Assembly (NCBI GenBank): GCA_019634735.1
Contig: JAHCAT010000001.1
Location: 1 to 64,000, forward strand
Source of the DNA: Lysobacterales bacterium
GTDB lineage: Bacteria; Pseudomonadota; Gammaproteobacteria; Xanthomonadales; UBA2363
Reading direction: 5' to 3'
Length of the DNA stretch: 64,000 nt
Shown here: positions 55,797 through 63,938 of the stretch, piece after piece
Position numbering within the stretch: position 1 is the first letter of the stretch
Layout: each line of letters starts with the position of its first letter
Made by a program: the position numbers and the translations under genes
The notes under the pieces: model-generated
The model's input: the letters and a program-made list of their open reading frames with translations, nothing else
The model's database searches: none
Told to the model about the DNA's origin: nothing

Positions 55797-56282
55797 ATGT
55801 TCACAGCAACCGTCCCCTCCGGCAGCAAGGCGGAGGTCTACAGTGCCCTGGTCGAGCAGGCCCGCGGCCTGCTGGCCGGCGAGCCGGACCGCATCGCCAA
55901 TGCCGCCAACTTCTCGGCCCTGGTCTTCCACGGCCTGCCCGACCTGAACTGGGCGGGCTTCTACTTCCACGACGGCCGCGAACTGGTGGTCGGTCCGTTC
56001 CAGGGTCTGCCGGCCTGCGTGCGTATCCCGATCGGCCGGGGTGTGTGCGGCACCGCCGCGGCGACCGGCGCCACCCAGGTGGTCCCCGATGTGCACGCCT
56101 TTCCCGGGCACATCGCCTGCGATGCCGCCTCGCGCTCGGAAATCGTGGTGCCCCTGTTGCGCGGCGACGGCAGCCTGCTTGGGGTGTTCGACGTCGACTC
56201 GCCCTCGCCCGGCCGCTTCGACGACGAGGACCGCGCCGGCCTGGAGGCGCTGTGCGCGGTCTACCTGGAGACGATCTCATGA
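55797..56282 (+). CDS. msrC: Free methionine-(R)-sulfoxide reductase (GAF domain)
   Basis: Reduces free methionine-R-sulfoxide with thioredoxin-dependent electrons. It is a 161-residue single GAF domain. The three Cys match E. coli fRMsr: Cys74 in ACVRIPIG, Cys84 in RGVCGTA, and Cys108 in GHIACDAAS (E. coli 84, 94, 118). WAGFYFHDGRELVVGPFQG and VFDVDSPSPGRF are conserved. The first ATG is used; a GTG two codons upstream is in frame. Its stop overlaps the next gene's ATG (ATGA). Confidence 0.93.
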   Translation: MFTATVPSGSKAEVYSALVEQARGLLAGEPDRIANAANFSALVFHGLPDLNWAGFYFHDGRELVVGPFQGLPACVRIPIGRGVCGTAAATGATQVVPDVHAFPGHIACDAASRSEIVVPLLRGDGSLLGVFDVDSPSPGRFDDEDRAGLEALCAVYLETIS

Positions 56283-56674
56283 GCGACGCGAAGAGCGACG
56301 ACGGCAAGATGCGCAACGTCGGCGGCAAGTCGGCGGCCTGGCTGCGCCAGGTCGGCATCCGCACCCTGGCCGACCTGCAGCAGCATGGCGCGATCGGTGC
56401 CTTCCTCAAGGTCAGGAAGGCCGGCTTCAAGCCCAGCCTGAACCTGCTCTACGCCCTGGCTGGTGCGCTGGAGGACTGCCACTGGCAGCAGCTCGGCACC
56501 GAGAAGCGCGAGGCCCTGGTCGCCGAACTGCACGCCACCGAGGAATCCCTGGGCATCGCTGGCAAGCCGAAGTGGGGTGGCCCGCCGCGCCCGGTGACCA
56601 CCATCGCCGGCGAGGACTACGATGGCCCGCCGCCGGAAGACGATGAGCCCAGTCCGCTGCGCTTCGACGATTGA
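56279..56674 (+). CDS. TfoX C-terminal domain-containing protein
   Basis: 131-residue protein. Residues about 10-85 match the TfoX/Sxy C-terminal (helix-hairpin-helix) domain: MRNVGGKSAAWLRQVGIRTL, then VRKAGFKPSLNLLYALAGALEDCHW. The N-terminal TfoX domain is missing, as in many stand-alone members. The C terminus is Pro/Asp-rich and low complexity. It is translationally coupled to msrC. A role in DNA binding or competence is unproven. A heptamer array starts 6 bases after its stop. Confidence 0.85.
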   Translation: MSDAKSDDGKMRNVGGKSAAWLRQVGIRTLADLQQHGAIGAFLKVRKAGFKPSLNLLYALAGALEDCHWQQLGTEKREALVAELHATEESLGIAGKPKWGGPPRPVTTIAGEDYDGPPPEDDEPSPLRFDD

Positions 56675-56679
56675 GTCTT

Positions 56680-56785
56680 GGGAGCCGGGAGCCGGGAGCC
56701 GGGACCCGGGACCCGGGACGCGGGACCCGGGAAGCGGGAAGCAGGAAGCGGGATCGGGATCGGGATCGGGGATCGGGGATCGGGG
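56680..56785. repeat. Heptanucleotide tandem array with ordered drift (GGGANCC to GGGATC)
   Basis: About 15 G-rich units run in order: GGGAGCC three times, GGGACCC/GGGACGC four times, GGGAAGC three times (one with A first), GGGATC three times, then GGGGATC twice. Positions 5-6 change in blocks. The pattern suggests successive local expansions. It starts 6 bases after the TfoX-C gene. Confidence 0.85.
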
Positions 56786-56857
56786 TGAAGCAGACCGGAC
56801 AAAGCGAGCCGGCACGTGTGCGAAGAACGTGGCTGCTTGCCGGGACACGCCACTTCT

Positions 56858-56883
56858 CCCCTCCCCCGCAGGCGGGGGAGGGG
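56858..56883. repeat. 26-bp REP-like palindrome, copy B
   Basis: CCCCTCCCCCGC and GCGGGGGAGGGG form a perfect 12-bp stem around an AG loop. It is nearly identical to copy A at 49327-49352. It could also terminate transcription between the TfoX-C gene and the convergent secreted-protein gene. Confidence 0.7.
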
Positions 56884-56949
56884 CGGGGGAGAGGGTCGCC
56901 GTTCCAGCGCATGAAGGTCGGCCAGCACGCCAGCCCACGAGTCGCGTCG

Positions 56950-57453
56950 CTACTCGAAACGCGTGCGGAAGATGCGGTCCACCAGCAGCCCTTCGGCGGT
57001 GAGCTGGTAGGCCCCGCAGACTGACCCCGGCAGGCCGGGATCACCCGTCACCACCAGATAGACCGGGCCGGCTGGCCAGCCGGATGCGGGAATCTGCGCC
57101 GGTCCACCTGCCAGGTCCCAGGCGGCCAGCGGCGCCGTTGCTGCACTGCAGGTGCCGGCCAGCAGCACCACCGCCAGGGGCGGGGCACCCGCCTGGCTCC
57201 AGACCTGGATGCCGCCCTGCAGCCCCCGTGAGGCCTCGAACACATGGACGATGTCCGGATGCGGGCTGGGCACCGGACCGAAGGCGGGCAGGTGGTTGGC
57301 CGACTGGCAGGTGTCGAGGCCTTGGACGATGCCGGTGATGATCGGCAGTGGCGTCTGGCAGGACTGCGCCGACGCGGTGCCGTCGCAGGTCAGCGCCATC
57401 ACGGTGGCGGGGAACAGGGCACGGCACCAGGCCGCCCGGGGTTTCATGTCCAT
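56950..57453 (-). CDS. Small secreted protein with C-terminal F-x-x-x-F-E end
   Basis: 167-residue exported protein. Signal peptide about residues 1-30 (LFPATVMALTCDGTASA). The mature part has four or five Cys (SCQTPL, DTCQSAN, GTCSAAT, SVCGAYQ), and reads as a compact beta-domain (VYLVVTGDPG). It ends LLVDRIFRTRFE, a divergent form of the shared C-terminal tag. GGGAGA lies before ATG 57453; ATG two codons later is possible. It is the third gene of a minus-strand operon (44-bp gap after the previous gene). Confidence 0.78.
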   Translation of the reverse strand: MDMKPRAAWCRALFPATVMALTCDGTASAQSCQTPLPIITGIVQGLDTCQSANHLPAFGPVPSPHPDIVHVFEASRGLQGGIQVWSQAGAPPLAVVLLAGTCSAATAPLAAWDLAGGPAQIPASGWPAGPVYLVVTGDPGLPGSVCGAYQLTAEGLLVDRIFRTRFE

Positions 57454-57497
57454 GGTGGTTCTCCCATCGAGGTGGCGTCTGAACGCCAACCGGCGCG

Positions 57498-59000
57498 TCA
57501 ATCGAAGCCATCGCCATGCAGACGGTCGGCGCGCACCTGCAGGGTCGCGTACTGGTAGCGGCCGCGCAGCAGCGGCGACACCCAGGCGTCATCAGGGAAA
57601 CGCGTGGTGCCGGCCAGCAGGTAGCGACCGGCCGCCAGCCGGCTCGCGCCCATCAGGTTGGTCGGCCGTTCGGGGGAACCGGCAAGGGGGTAGGGCAGGT
57701 CGCGCTGCCAGGCCAGCTGGCCGCGCGCCAGGTCGATCGACGGCAGGGCGGCCACGGTCGGGCAGCCCTGGCACTGGCGGTAGCCGACCAGCAGCAGGCG
57801 GTTGTCGTCGAGCAGCGGCATCGGCACCAGGGTGAGGCTGGGGTTGAAGCCGGCGCAGAAGCTGGCGCTCGCCGCGCTGCCACCGAACAGCAGGGCCCCG
57901 GCGACGCCGAACCCGGACAGCGGCGCGCCGGTGTCGTCCAGCGCCAGCACGGCGGTGCCGGGTCGGCAGGACTGGTCGAAGCGGCCGGTCACGTAGAGGT
58001 GTTCGCGTACCTGGCCGCCCGCCAGGAAGCGCGGACGCACCACCGCCCGCAGGGCGACATCGGCGCGTGCCGAGCCGGGGCGGTCGAAGCCGTGCACCAG
58101 GGTCGAATGGATGCCGAAGCCGGGATCGGGCTGGGCATTGGCATCCAGGCGCATGACGAGGAAATCCTCGTTGCCCGGGTCGCTGGCCATGGCGTGGCTG
58201 CCGACCAGGTAGATCCGCGGCGGCAGCCCGGTGAGTGCGCCATGGACATTGGTGGTGACGCCGTGGATCCGGCAGGACTGGCCGAGCTGGCAGGCCGCAG
58301 GGCGAACCCACCATTCGTCGACCGGTTGCGGATCGCCCGCAGCCGGTACCTGGAAATGGCGCACGTGCGGACTCCAGCGGACGCCGTCCGGGGCGTGCGA
58401 GGTGAACACGTACAGGCGGTCGCCCCCGGACAAGCGCACGAAGGACAGGCCCGACCCGTGATGGCCGGTCGACAGCGGCTGTTCGTATGCCAGCGGACCA
58501 TGGAAGGCGAACGCGAACAGATGCGGTTGACGGGTGCCCTGGAACAGGCGGTCGATCAATACGTACAGCCGGTTCGTGCCGACCGCGACAGCGCGCACGT
58601 CCAGCCCCGGCGTGTCGGCACCGAGGTCGACCACGACGTGGTTGGCATCCACCGGCAGCAGCAGCGGAGGCGCCAGCCAGGGCACCGGCTCGCCCTGCGC
58701 ATCGAAGCGCGCCAGCGCCAGGTTGCGGTAGGTGCCCGACACCGCGCCGCCGGGCAGGTTGTCCAGGCCGATCACGACATGGTGGCCCTCGGGCAGCTCG
58801 GCCACCCACCGCGCGACCTTGCTGCGCGTGCTGCCGCCGTAGTCGTCGACCCGCCAGGCGCCGCCGTTGGCCAGGGCATCGGGCGCGATCGGGTCGGCCA
58901 GCAGCGGTCGCGACAGGGCTGGTGCAGGCGCCAGGACCAGGGCCAGCAGGGCCACCGGCAGGCGCCGGAGTCGCCTGGCGGGGGCGCACGGCAGGGTCAT
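57498..59000 (-). CDS. Secreted beta-propeller-like protein, paralogue 1, with C-terminal tag
   Basis: 500-residue exported protein with a signal peptide (RLPVALLALVLAPAPALS). Repeats like RFDAQGEPVPWLAPPLLLP and LALDDTGAPLSGFGVAGALL recall delta-60/SBBP-type propellers, with aspartates and an FGxxG pattern per blade. Several Cys pairs (PAACQLGQSCRIH, YRQCQGCPTV, FDQSCRPG) suggest disulfides. The C terminus is RADRLHGDGFD, a tag variant. It is a paralogue of the 59032-60528 product: GFDRPGSARADVALRAVVR against GFDQPGSDLSDVATRIAVR. AAGGAGA precedes the ATG. Unknown function. Confidence 0.83.
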   Translation of the reverse strand: MTLPCAPARRLRRLPVALLALVLAPAPALSRPLLADPIAPDALANGGAWRVDDYGGSTRSKVARWVAELPEGHHVVIGLDNLPGGAVSGTYRNLALARFDAQGEPVPWLAPPLLLPVDANHVVVDLGADTPGLDVRAVAVGTNRLYVLIDRLFQGTRQPHLFAFAFHGPLAYEQPLSTGHHGSGLSFVRLSGGDRLYVFTSHAPDGVRWSPHVRHFQVPAAGDPQPVDEWWVRPAACQLGQSCRIHGVTTNVHGALTGLPPRIYLVGSHAMASDPGNEDFLVMRLDANAQPDPGFGIHSTLVHGFDRPGSARADVALRAVVRPRFLAGGQVREHLYVTGRFDQSCRPGTAVLALDDTGAPLSGFGVAGALLFGGSAASASFCAGFNPSLTLVPMPLLDDNRLLLVGYRQCQGCPTVAALPSIDLARGQLAWQRDLPYPLAGSPERPTNLMGASRLAAGRYLLAGTTRFPDDAWVSPLLRGRYQYATLQVRADRLHGDGFD

Positions 59001-59031
59001 GGCGACATCTCCTTGCGGCCCGAGGCCACGC

Positions 59032-60528
59032 TCACTCCAGCCCATCGCCGAACAACCGGTCAGGCGCCACGCGGAACATCAGGAACTGTGTCTTGTTACG
59101 GGTCGCCGGATCGATTGCACCTTCCGGCGTACGGGTGTGACCGGCCAGCCAGAAACTGGCGTCGGGCGCCGGGATGGCATCGGTCAGGCTGGTGGCGATC
59201 GGCGTTCCGCCCGAGAGCGGATAGCTGAGGCGGCGGAAATCGGTGAGGGCGCCCGCCCCGGCCTCGATGTCGATCATGGCGAGGAAACCTTCGCCCGGGC
59301 AATCCACGCAGTTGCTGGTTCCCGCAAGGGCCAGCCGGTGGCCGCTGATCGCCGCACCGCTGACCAGGTCCTGCGCGGGGTTGGCGATGGCGCACACGCC
59401 CACCGACGCGGTGTCGCTGCCGCCGAACAGCAGGCGGCCACCGTTGCCGAACGCGGTCTCCAGCTGGCCGTCGTGGCGCAGGCGCACCACGCCGACGCCG
59501 GTCCGGCAGGCCCGGGCCACCCGGCCGACCAGCAGGATGTCGTCCTGGATGCCGCCCTGGGTGCGGGTGCGCACGGCGATGCGGGTGGCGACATCGGAGA
59601 GGTCCGAGCCTGGCTGGTCGAAGCCCAGGACCACCGCGCCGCCGGCGAACGCGGGTTCCGGCACGCCGCTGCTGCTGACGCGCATCGCCATGAACTGGCG
59701 ATTGGCATTGGCGAGGTTGCGCCAGGTGATCGCCAGATAGAAGCGCGGGTTGCCCGGATCCAGGATCGACGGCCTGCTCGCCGCCAGATCGTAGACCTGG
59801 CAGGAGGTCGAGGCCGTGCAGCTGGGGTGGCTGATTTCCCCTTGCGCCTCCAGCGTGAGCTGGCCGCTGCCGGACAGCAGCAGGCGCTTCCAGCGCGGGA
59901 TCCAGCGGCTGTTGTCGGCGCTGAGGCCGGTGCTGGCGGCGAACACCCGGGTCACGCCGTTGTTTTCCCAGACCACCAGGCCGGCACCGCGCTGGTCGCG
60001 CTGCGCCAGCGGCAACTGGAAGCCGCCGACGCGCTGGCCGGGCCGGTTGAACACCTCGATTGTGGAGTAGGGTCCGCTGACCGGATCGTCGGCATCGACC
60101 TGGACCAGGATGAACTCGCCGTGCGTGGCCAGGCCGCGCACGTCGGTGTAGCGGGCGCTGGTCTGGTTGGGGTAGACCAGTTGCCGCGTGACGCCCGGCC
60201 TGTTCTCATCGGCGAGCCAGGGATAGGCCGCCCCGGAGTCCCAGACCTTGGTCATCACCAGGTTGTAGAAGCCGTTGGTCTGGTTGAGGTTGGGCGGCTG
60301 CCCGACGCCTGCGATCACCGTGGCGTTGTCGAACATGCGCACGGCGCGACGGCCGAGATGGTCGCGGGTGGGTCGGTCGAAGTCCTCGCGGATCGCCTCG
60401 CCATTGAGGAAATCCGGAGCCAGCCAGTAGGGATCGTCGGCCAGCGGCGTGGCCTGCGCGGCGGCCAGTGGCGTGAGCGCGGCCAGGGCGGTCAGCGCGG
60501 AGCGGAACAGCAGGGTCGGCACGTTCAT
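59032..60528 (-). CDS. Secreted beta-propeller-like protein, paralogue 2, with C-terminal tag
   Basis: 498-residue exported protein, first gene of the three-gene minus-strand operon (31-bp gap to the next). Signal peptide LTALAALTPLAAAQA. Shared with its downstream paralogue: LFGGSDTASVGVC against LFGGSAASASFC, and CVDCPGEGFLAMIDIEAG against CQGCPTVAALPSIDLARG. It ends APDRLFGDGLE, the tag with Leu for Phe. AGGA precedes the ATG. No catalytic motif is seen. It is divergent from the lamin-tail gene, with 251 bases between starts. Confidence 0.83.
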   Translation of the reverse strand: MNVPTLLFRSALTALAALTPLAAAQATPLADDPYWLAPDFLNGEAIREDFDRPTRDHLGRRAVRMFDNATVIAGVGQPPNLNQTNGFYNLVMTKVWDSGAAYPWLADENRPGVTRQLVYPNQTSARYTDVRGLATHGEFILVQVDADDPVSGPYSTIEVFNRPGQRVGGFQLPLAQRDQRGAGLVVWENNGVTRVFAASTGLSADNSRWIPRWKRLLLSGSGQLTLEAQGEISHPSCTASTSCQVYDLAASRPSILDPGNPRFYLAITWRNLANANRQFMAMRVSSSGVPEPAFAGGAVVLGFDQPGSDLSDVATRIAVRTRTQGGIQDDILLVGRVARACRTGVGVVRLRHDGQLETAFGNGGRLLFGGSDTASVGVCAIANPAQDLVSGAAISGHRLALAGTSNCVDCPGEGFLAMIDIEAGAGALTDFRRLSYPLSGGTPIATSLTDAIPAPDASFWLAGHTRTPEGAIDPATRNKTQFLMFRVAPDRLFGDGLE

Positions 60529-60779
60529 GATCGGGTCCTGTCGATGGCGGAGTGCGATGCGCCCGCCTGCGGCGGGTGACCGGCGGGCGTCGCAGCGGCC
60601 GGGCAAGGACCGGGTACCGGGTTCGCGGCGGGCGATTACAAGCCCGTGGGCACGGGCTCGGCGGCGAACGTCATCCGCGCGCCACGCAGACGTCACCCCG
60701 GGGCAATCTCCCGCGCGGAAACTGCGCGCCTTCGCCGCCCCGCTCCGGGACTTGGCGTAAAGCCCCAGGGACTCCGCTC

Positions 60780-63380
60780 ATGGTCAACTCCGTCACCGCG
60801 TGCCGCCTCGTCGCGGCCCTGCTGCTGCTCGCCAGCAGCGTCGCCAGCGCCCAGATGCGCATCACCGAATGGATGTACGACGGCCCCGGTGGCGAGTTCA
60901 TCGAGTTCACCAACATCGGCGAGCTGCCGGTCAGCCTGGCCGGCTGGCGCTACGACGACGACAGCGCCGACTTCGCCCAGGGTTTCGATCTCACCGGTTT
61001 CGGCACCGTGCAGCCCGGCGAATCGGTGTTGCTGGTCGAGGCCGATGCCGAGGCGTTCCGCGCCGAATGGAACCTCTGCAGCGCGCAGAAGATCGTCGGC
61101 GGCTACACCAACAACCTGGGCCGCGCCGACCAGATCAACCTTTACGACGCCGCGGCCACCCTCGTCGACAGGCTGACCTATGGCGACAACCGGCCGCCGC
61201 CGTTCCCGCAGGGAACCATCCGCACGCAGGGGCGCAGCGGCTGGGCCGGTCCCGGGGCGGTGTCGCCCGATGCCATCGTCGACGACGTCACCGCCTGGGT
61301 GCTGGCCGAGGCCGGCGACATCGAGGACAGCGTCGCCAGCGTCGGCGGCGCGATCGGCAATCCCGGGCGCAGCAGCCGCGCCACGGTGTCCTACACGCCA
61401 TGCGGACTGGGCGGCGCGCTGCGCATCACCGAGTACATGTACCAGGGCGCCGACGGCGAGTTCATCGAGTTCACCAATGTCGGGGACGCGCCGGTCGGCG
61501 TGCTGGGCTGGAGCTTCTCGGACAGCGCGCGGGTGCCGGGCAGCCAGCCGCTGTCCGCCTGGGCCCTGGTGCAGCCCGGCGAGTCGGTGGTGCTGACCGA
61601 GAGTCCGGCCGAGGCCTTCCGGGCTGCCTGGGGCCTGTGTCCTGGCGTGAAGATCATCGGCGGTCTGAGCCAGAACCTGGGGCGCGCCGACGAGATCAAC
61701 CTCTACGACAACCGCGCCGACCTGGTCGATCGGCTCACCTATGGCGACCAGAGCTTTCCGGGCAGCATCCGCACCCAGGGTCGCAGTGGCTGGGTCGACG
61801 CCGCCGGCCTGGGCGGCAACGACCCCTTCGCCTGGACCCTGTCGGCCCTCGGCGATGCCGAGGACAGCATTGCCAGCAGCGGCGGCGACCTCGGCAGCCC
61901 CGGCCGCAGCACGCGTGCCCTGGTCGACTACGACCCTTGCGTGGGTGTGCCGGGCGGCCCGCGCATCACCCTCGACCCGATCTGGCACGGCCACTCCCTG
62001 GACCTGCCGGTGAACGGCATCGGCAGCGCCAGTGCGGCGATCGCCGATCCCACCGACCCGTTGGCAAGCCGTGGCCTCCTGCTGCTGCTGGCCGACGACG
62101 ACCACGCCGCCGACACCCTGCACGTCGAGCTGGCCAGCAGCAACCCGCAGGTGCTGCCGGTCGCCCAGGCCCTGCTGACCGGCAGTGGCGGACAGCGGCG
62201 CCTGCGCCTGTTCCCGGTCGGCATCGGCCAGGCCACCGTGCTGGTGCGAGCCACCGACCCGGACGGCAAGGTCGGTACCTACGCACTGCAACTGGCGGTC
62301 TCGGCGCCGGCCGTCGATGCCGCCGGCAGCCGCTTCCACACCGGCGCCAGCGACGCCTCCACCGCCCAGGCGGTCGACGCCGGCTGGATGCTGGTCGCCG
62401 ACGACGAGAACCAGGCGCTGCGCCTGTACGACCGCGCCCGCTCCGGCCTGCCGGTGGCGGCCTTCGATTTCACCGCGCAGCTTGGGCTCACCGACCTGTC
62501 CGGCGGCGTGCCGCGCGAGGTCGACATCGAGTCTTCGGCACGGATCGGCGAGCGCATCTACTGGAGCGGCTCGCAGGGCAACGCCCGCGGCGGCGAGGCC
62601 CGCCCCAATACCCGCCGCGTGTTCGCCACCGACCTCTCCGGCAGCGGCGAAGTGGCCAGCCTGGCCTACGCCGGCCGCTACGACCACCTGCGCAACGACC
62701 TGCTGGCCTGGGACGCGTCGAACGGCCATGGCCTGGGCGCCGATGCCCTGGGCTTCGTGGCGGGCAGCCAGCCCGGCGTGCTGCCGACCACGCCGACCGG
62801 CTTCAACATCGAGGCCATGGCAGCGGCACCGGACGGCGTCACCGTCTACCTCGGCTTCCGGGCGCCACTGCCGGCGCCGAACCGTGACCGTGCCCTGGTC
62901 GTTCCGGTGCGCGACTTCGACGCCCTGGTGACCGGTGCGACGCCCGGTACGCTGCCGCCCGGCAGCGCCCAGTTCGGCACGCCGATCCTGCTTGACCTCG
63001 GCGGCCGCGCCCTGCGTGCCATGGCCCGCAATGGCGCGGGCCAGTACCTGCTGGTGGCCGGCCCGACCGGCAGCGAGTCCGGCACTGCGCCGGGCGACTT
63101 CCGCCTGTTCCAATGGAGCGGCGCCCCGGCCCAGGCGCCGGTCGACCTTGGCATCGACCTCACCAAGCGCCTGGCCGGCGGCAGCTTCGAGGGCATCGTC
63201 GAGGTGCCTGCGCCCTTCCTGGCCGGCAGCCCGGTGCACCTGGTGGTGGACAACGGCGACTTCGCCTTCTACGGCGACGGCATCGCCGCCAAGGACCTGG
63301 CCGAGAAGCGCTGGGCCAAGTTCCGCACCGAGCGGGTGGTCGTCGACCCCGAACTGATCTTCGGCAGCGGCCTGGAATGA
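60780..63380 (+). CDS. Large secreted protein with two lamin-tail domains and a DUF3616-like domain
   Basis: 866-residue exported protein. Signal peptide about residues 1-24 (LVAALLLLASSVASA). Two tandem lamin-tail domains (about 25-205 and 210-375) share MRITEWMYDGPGGEFIEFTN against LRITEYMYQGADGEFIEFTN, and IRTQGRSGW in both, which shows internal duplication. A beta-sandwich region (about 385-510) follows. The last part (about 515-850), with FNIEAMAAAPDGVTVYLGFR, resembles DUF3616. It ends DPELIFGSGLE, the shared tag. AGGGA precedes the ATG. It may bind surfaces or DNA; function unknown. A strong hairpin follows the stop. Confidence 0.86.
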   Translation: MVNSVTACRLVAALLLLASSVASAQMRITEWMYDGPGGEFIEFTNIGELPVSLAGWRYDDDSADFAQGFDLTGFGTVQPGESVLLVEADAEAFRAEWNLCSAQKIVGGYTNNLGRADQINLYDAAATLVDRLTYGDNRPPPFPQGTIRTQGRSGWAGPGAVSPDAIVDDVTAWVLAEAGDIEDSVASVGGAIGNPGRSSRATVSYTPCGLGGALRITEYMYQGADGEFIEFTNVGDAPVGVLGWSFSDSARVPGSQPLSAWALVQPGESVVLTESPAEAFRAAWGLCPGVKIIGGLSQNLGRADEINLYDNRADLVDRLTYGDQSFPGSIRTQGRSGWVDAAGLGGNDPFAWTLSALGDAEDSIASSGGDLGSPGRSTRALVDYDPCVGVPGGPRITLDPIWHGHSLDLPVNGIGSASAAIADPTDPLASRGLLLLLADDDHAADTLHVELASSNPQVLPVAQALLTGSGGQRRLRLFPVGIGQATVLVRATDPDGKVGTYALQLAVSAPAVDAAGSRFHTGASDASTAQAVDAGWMLVADDENQALRLYDRARSGLPVAAFDFTAQLGLTDLSGGVPREVDIESSARIGERIYWSGSQGNARGGEARPNTRRVFATDLSGSGEVASLAYAGRYDHLRNDLLAWDASNGHGLGADALGFVAGSQPGVLPTTPTGFNIEAMAAAPDGVTVYLGFRAPLPAPNRDRALVVPVRDFDALVTGATPGTLPPGSAQFGTPILLDLGGRALRAMARNGAGQYLLVAGPTGSESGTAPGDFRLFQWSGAPAQAPVDLGIDLTKRLAGGSFEGIVEVPAPFLAGSPVHLVVDNGDFAFYGDGIAAKDLAEKRWAKFRTERVVVDPELIFGSGLE

Positions 63381-63384
63381 CCGT

Positions 63385-63417
63385 CCTCCGCGCAGGGGCG
63401 ATTCCGCCCCTCGGAGG
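63385..63417 (+). terminator. Hairpin after the lamin-tail gene
   Basis: Outer stem CCTCCG (63385-63390) / CGGAGG (63412-63417) and inner stem AGGGGCG (63394-63400) / CGCCCCT (63405-63411) with an ATTC loop and a 3-nt bulge. It starts 5 bases after the stop. No T-run. Confidence 0.6.
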
Positions 63418-63567
63418 GCGCGGCCGGCTGGTCGACGCCCGCCCTCGGCGGCTGCCACCACTGCCGCCCTTGCGCTAGACTGTGCGGCCCCGGTCCCCCG
63501 GGGCCGGCCCGCGCCCGCGGCGCCGGGGCCCGCCGCCCGCCAGGACGGCCGGCCGGCAACAGACAAC

Positions 63568-63644
63568 GCGCCCGTAGCTCAGCCGGATAGAGTAGTGGCT
63601 TCCGAAGCCATTGGTCGGGGGTTCGAATCCCTCCGGGCGCGCCA
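63568..63644 (+). tRNA. tRNA-Arg (anticodon CCG)
   Basis: 77-nt cloverleaf. The acceptor GCGCCCG pairs with CGGGCGC, followed by discriminator G and an encoded CCA. D-arm GCTC/GAGT and anticodon stem GTGGC/GCCAT are visible; the loop TTCCGAA has anticodon CCG at 63602-63604, reading CGG. The T-arm GGGGG-TTCGAAT-CCCTC is normal. GCTAGACTGTGCG about 85 bases upstream may be its -10 region. The sequence immediately downstream is strikingly AT-rich, so its 3' end is a likely integration site. Confidence 0.97.
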
Positions 63645-63938
63645 GCTTGCCCATAGGGCGCAACGAATGTGCGCTGAGGCCAGCAAGGCAACTGTCGCCG
63701 ACGACTACCGAATAACTAAGTCGCCGGGACCTTAGTGTCTAGCCGCAAAATTCTCGAATTGTGTTCGGTGGAACACAGACAAGAACCTCCCAACAGCTAT
63801 GGACGGAATTAGCGTCGCCGGACGCTCGCTTGTGATATTGGCAGAATTGACAATAGCTGCGAATATTGAGTGGGTGCGGACGACTTCTCTCGCGAAGTAC
63901 TCCGCGTAAAGTGCGACTCCGGCAATGTGGTGGAGAGG
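63645..63938. other. AT-rich spacer after tRNA-Arg with clustered hairpins
   Basis: GC is about 52% here by hand count (63661-64000), against about 70% elsewhere. Three inverted repeats stand close together: ACTAAG/CTTAGT (63715-63720, 63731-63736), AATTC/GAATT (63749-63753, 63756-63760), and GTGTTC/GAACAC (63761-63766, 63771-63776), the last two touching. A 36-codon frame (63799-63909, beginning MDGISVAG) has no recognisable domain and no Shine-Dalgarno. It may hold an attachment site, a small RNA or the control region of the next gene. Confidence 0.6.

Noticed and set aside
56680..56785. A CRISPR or iteron array.
   Set aside because: Units of 6-7 bases without spacers, and no replication gene nearby.
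63799..63909. A 36-codon frame after the tRNA.
   Set aside because: No Shine-Dalgarno and no similarity. It is mentioned in the spacer entry but not called as a gene.
63645..63938. A retron non-coding RNA upstream of a reverse transcriptase.
   Set aside because: No reverse transcriptase motif is visible. The next gene starts like an ATPase, so only the hairpin cluster is reported.
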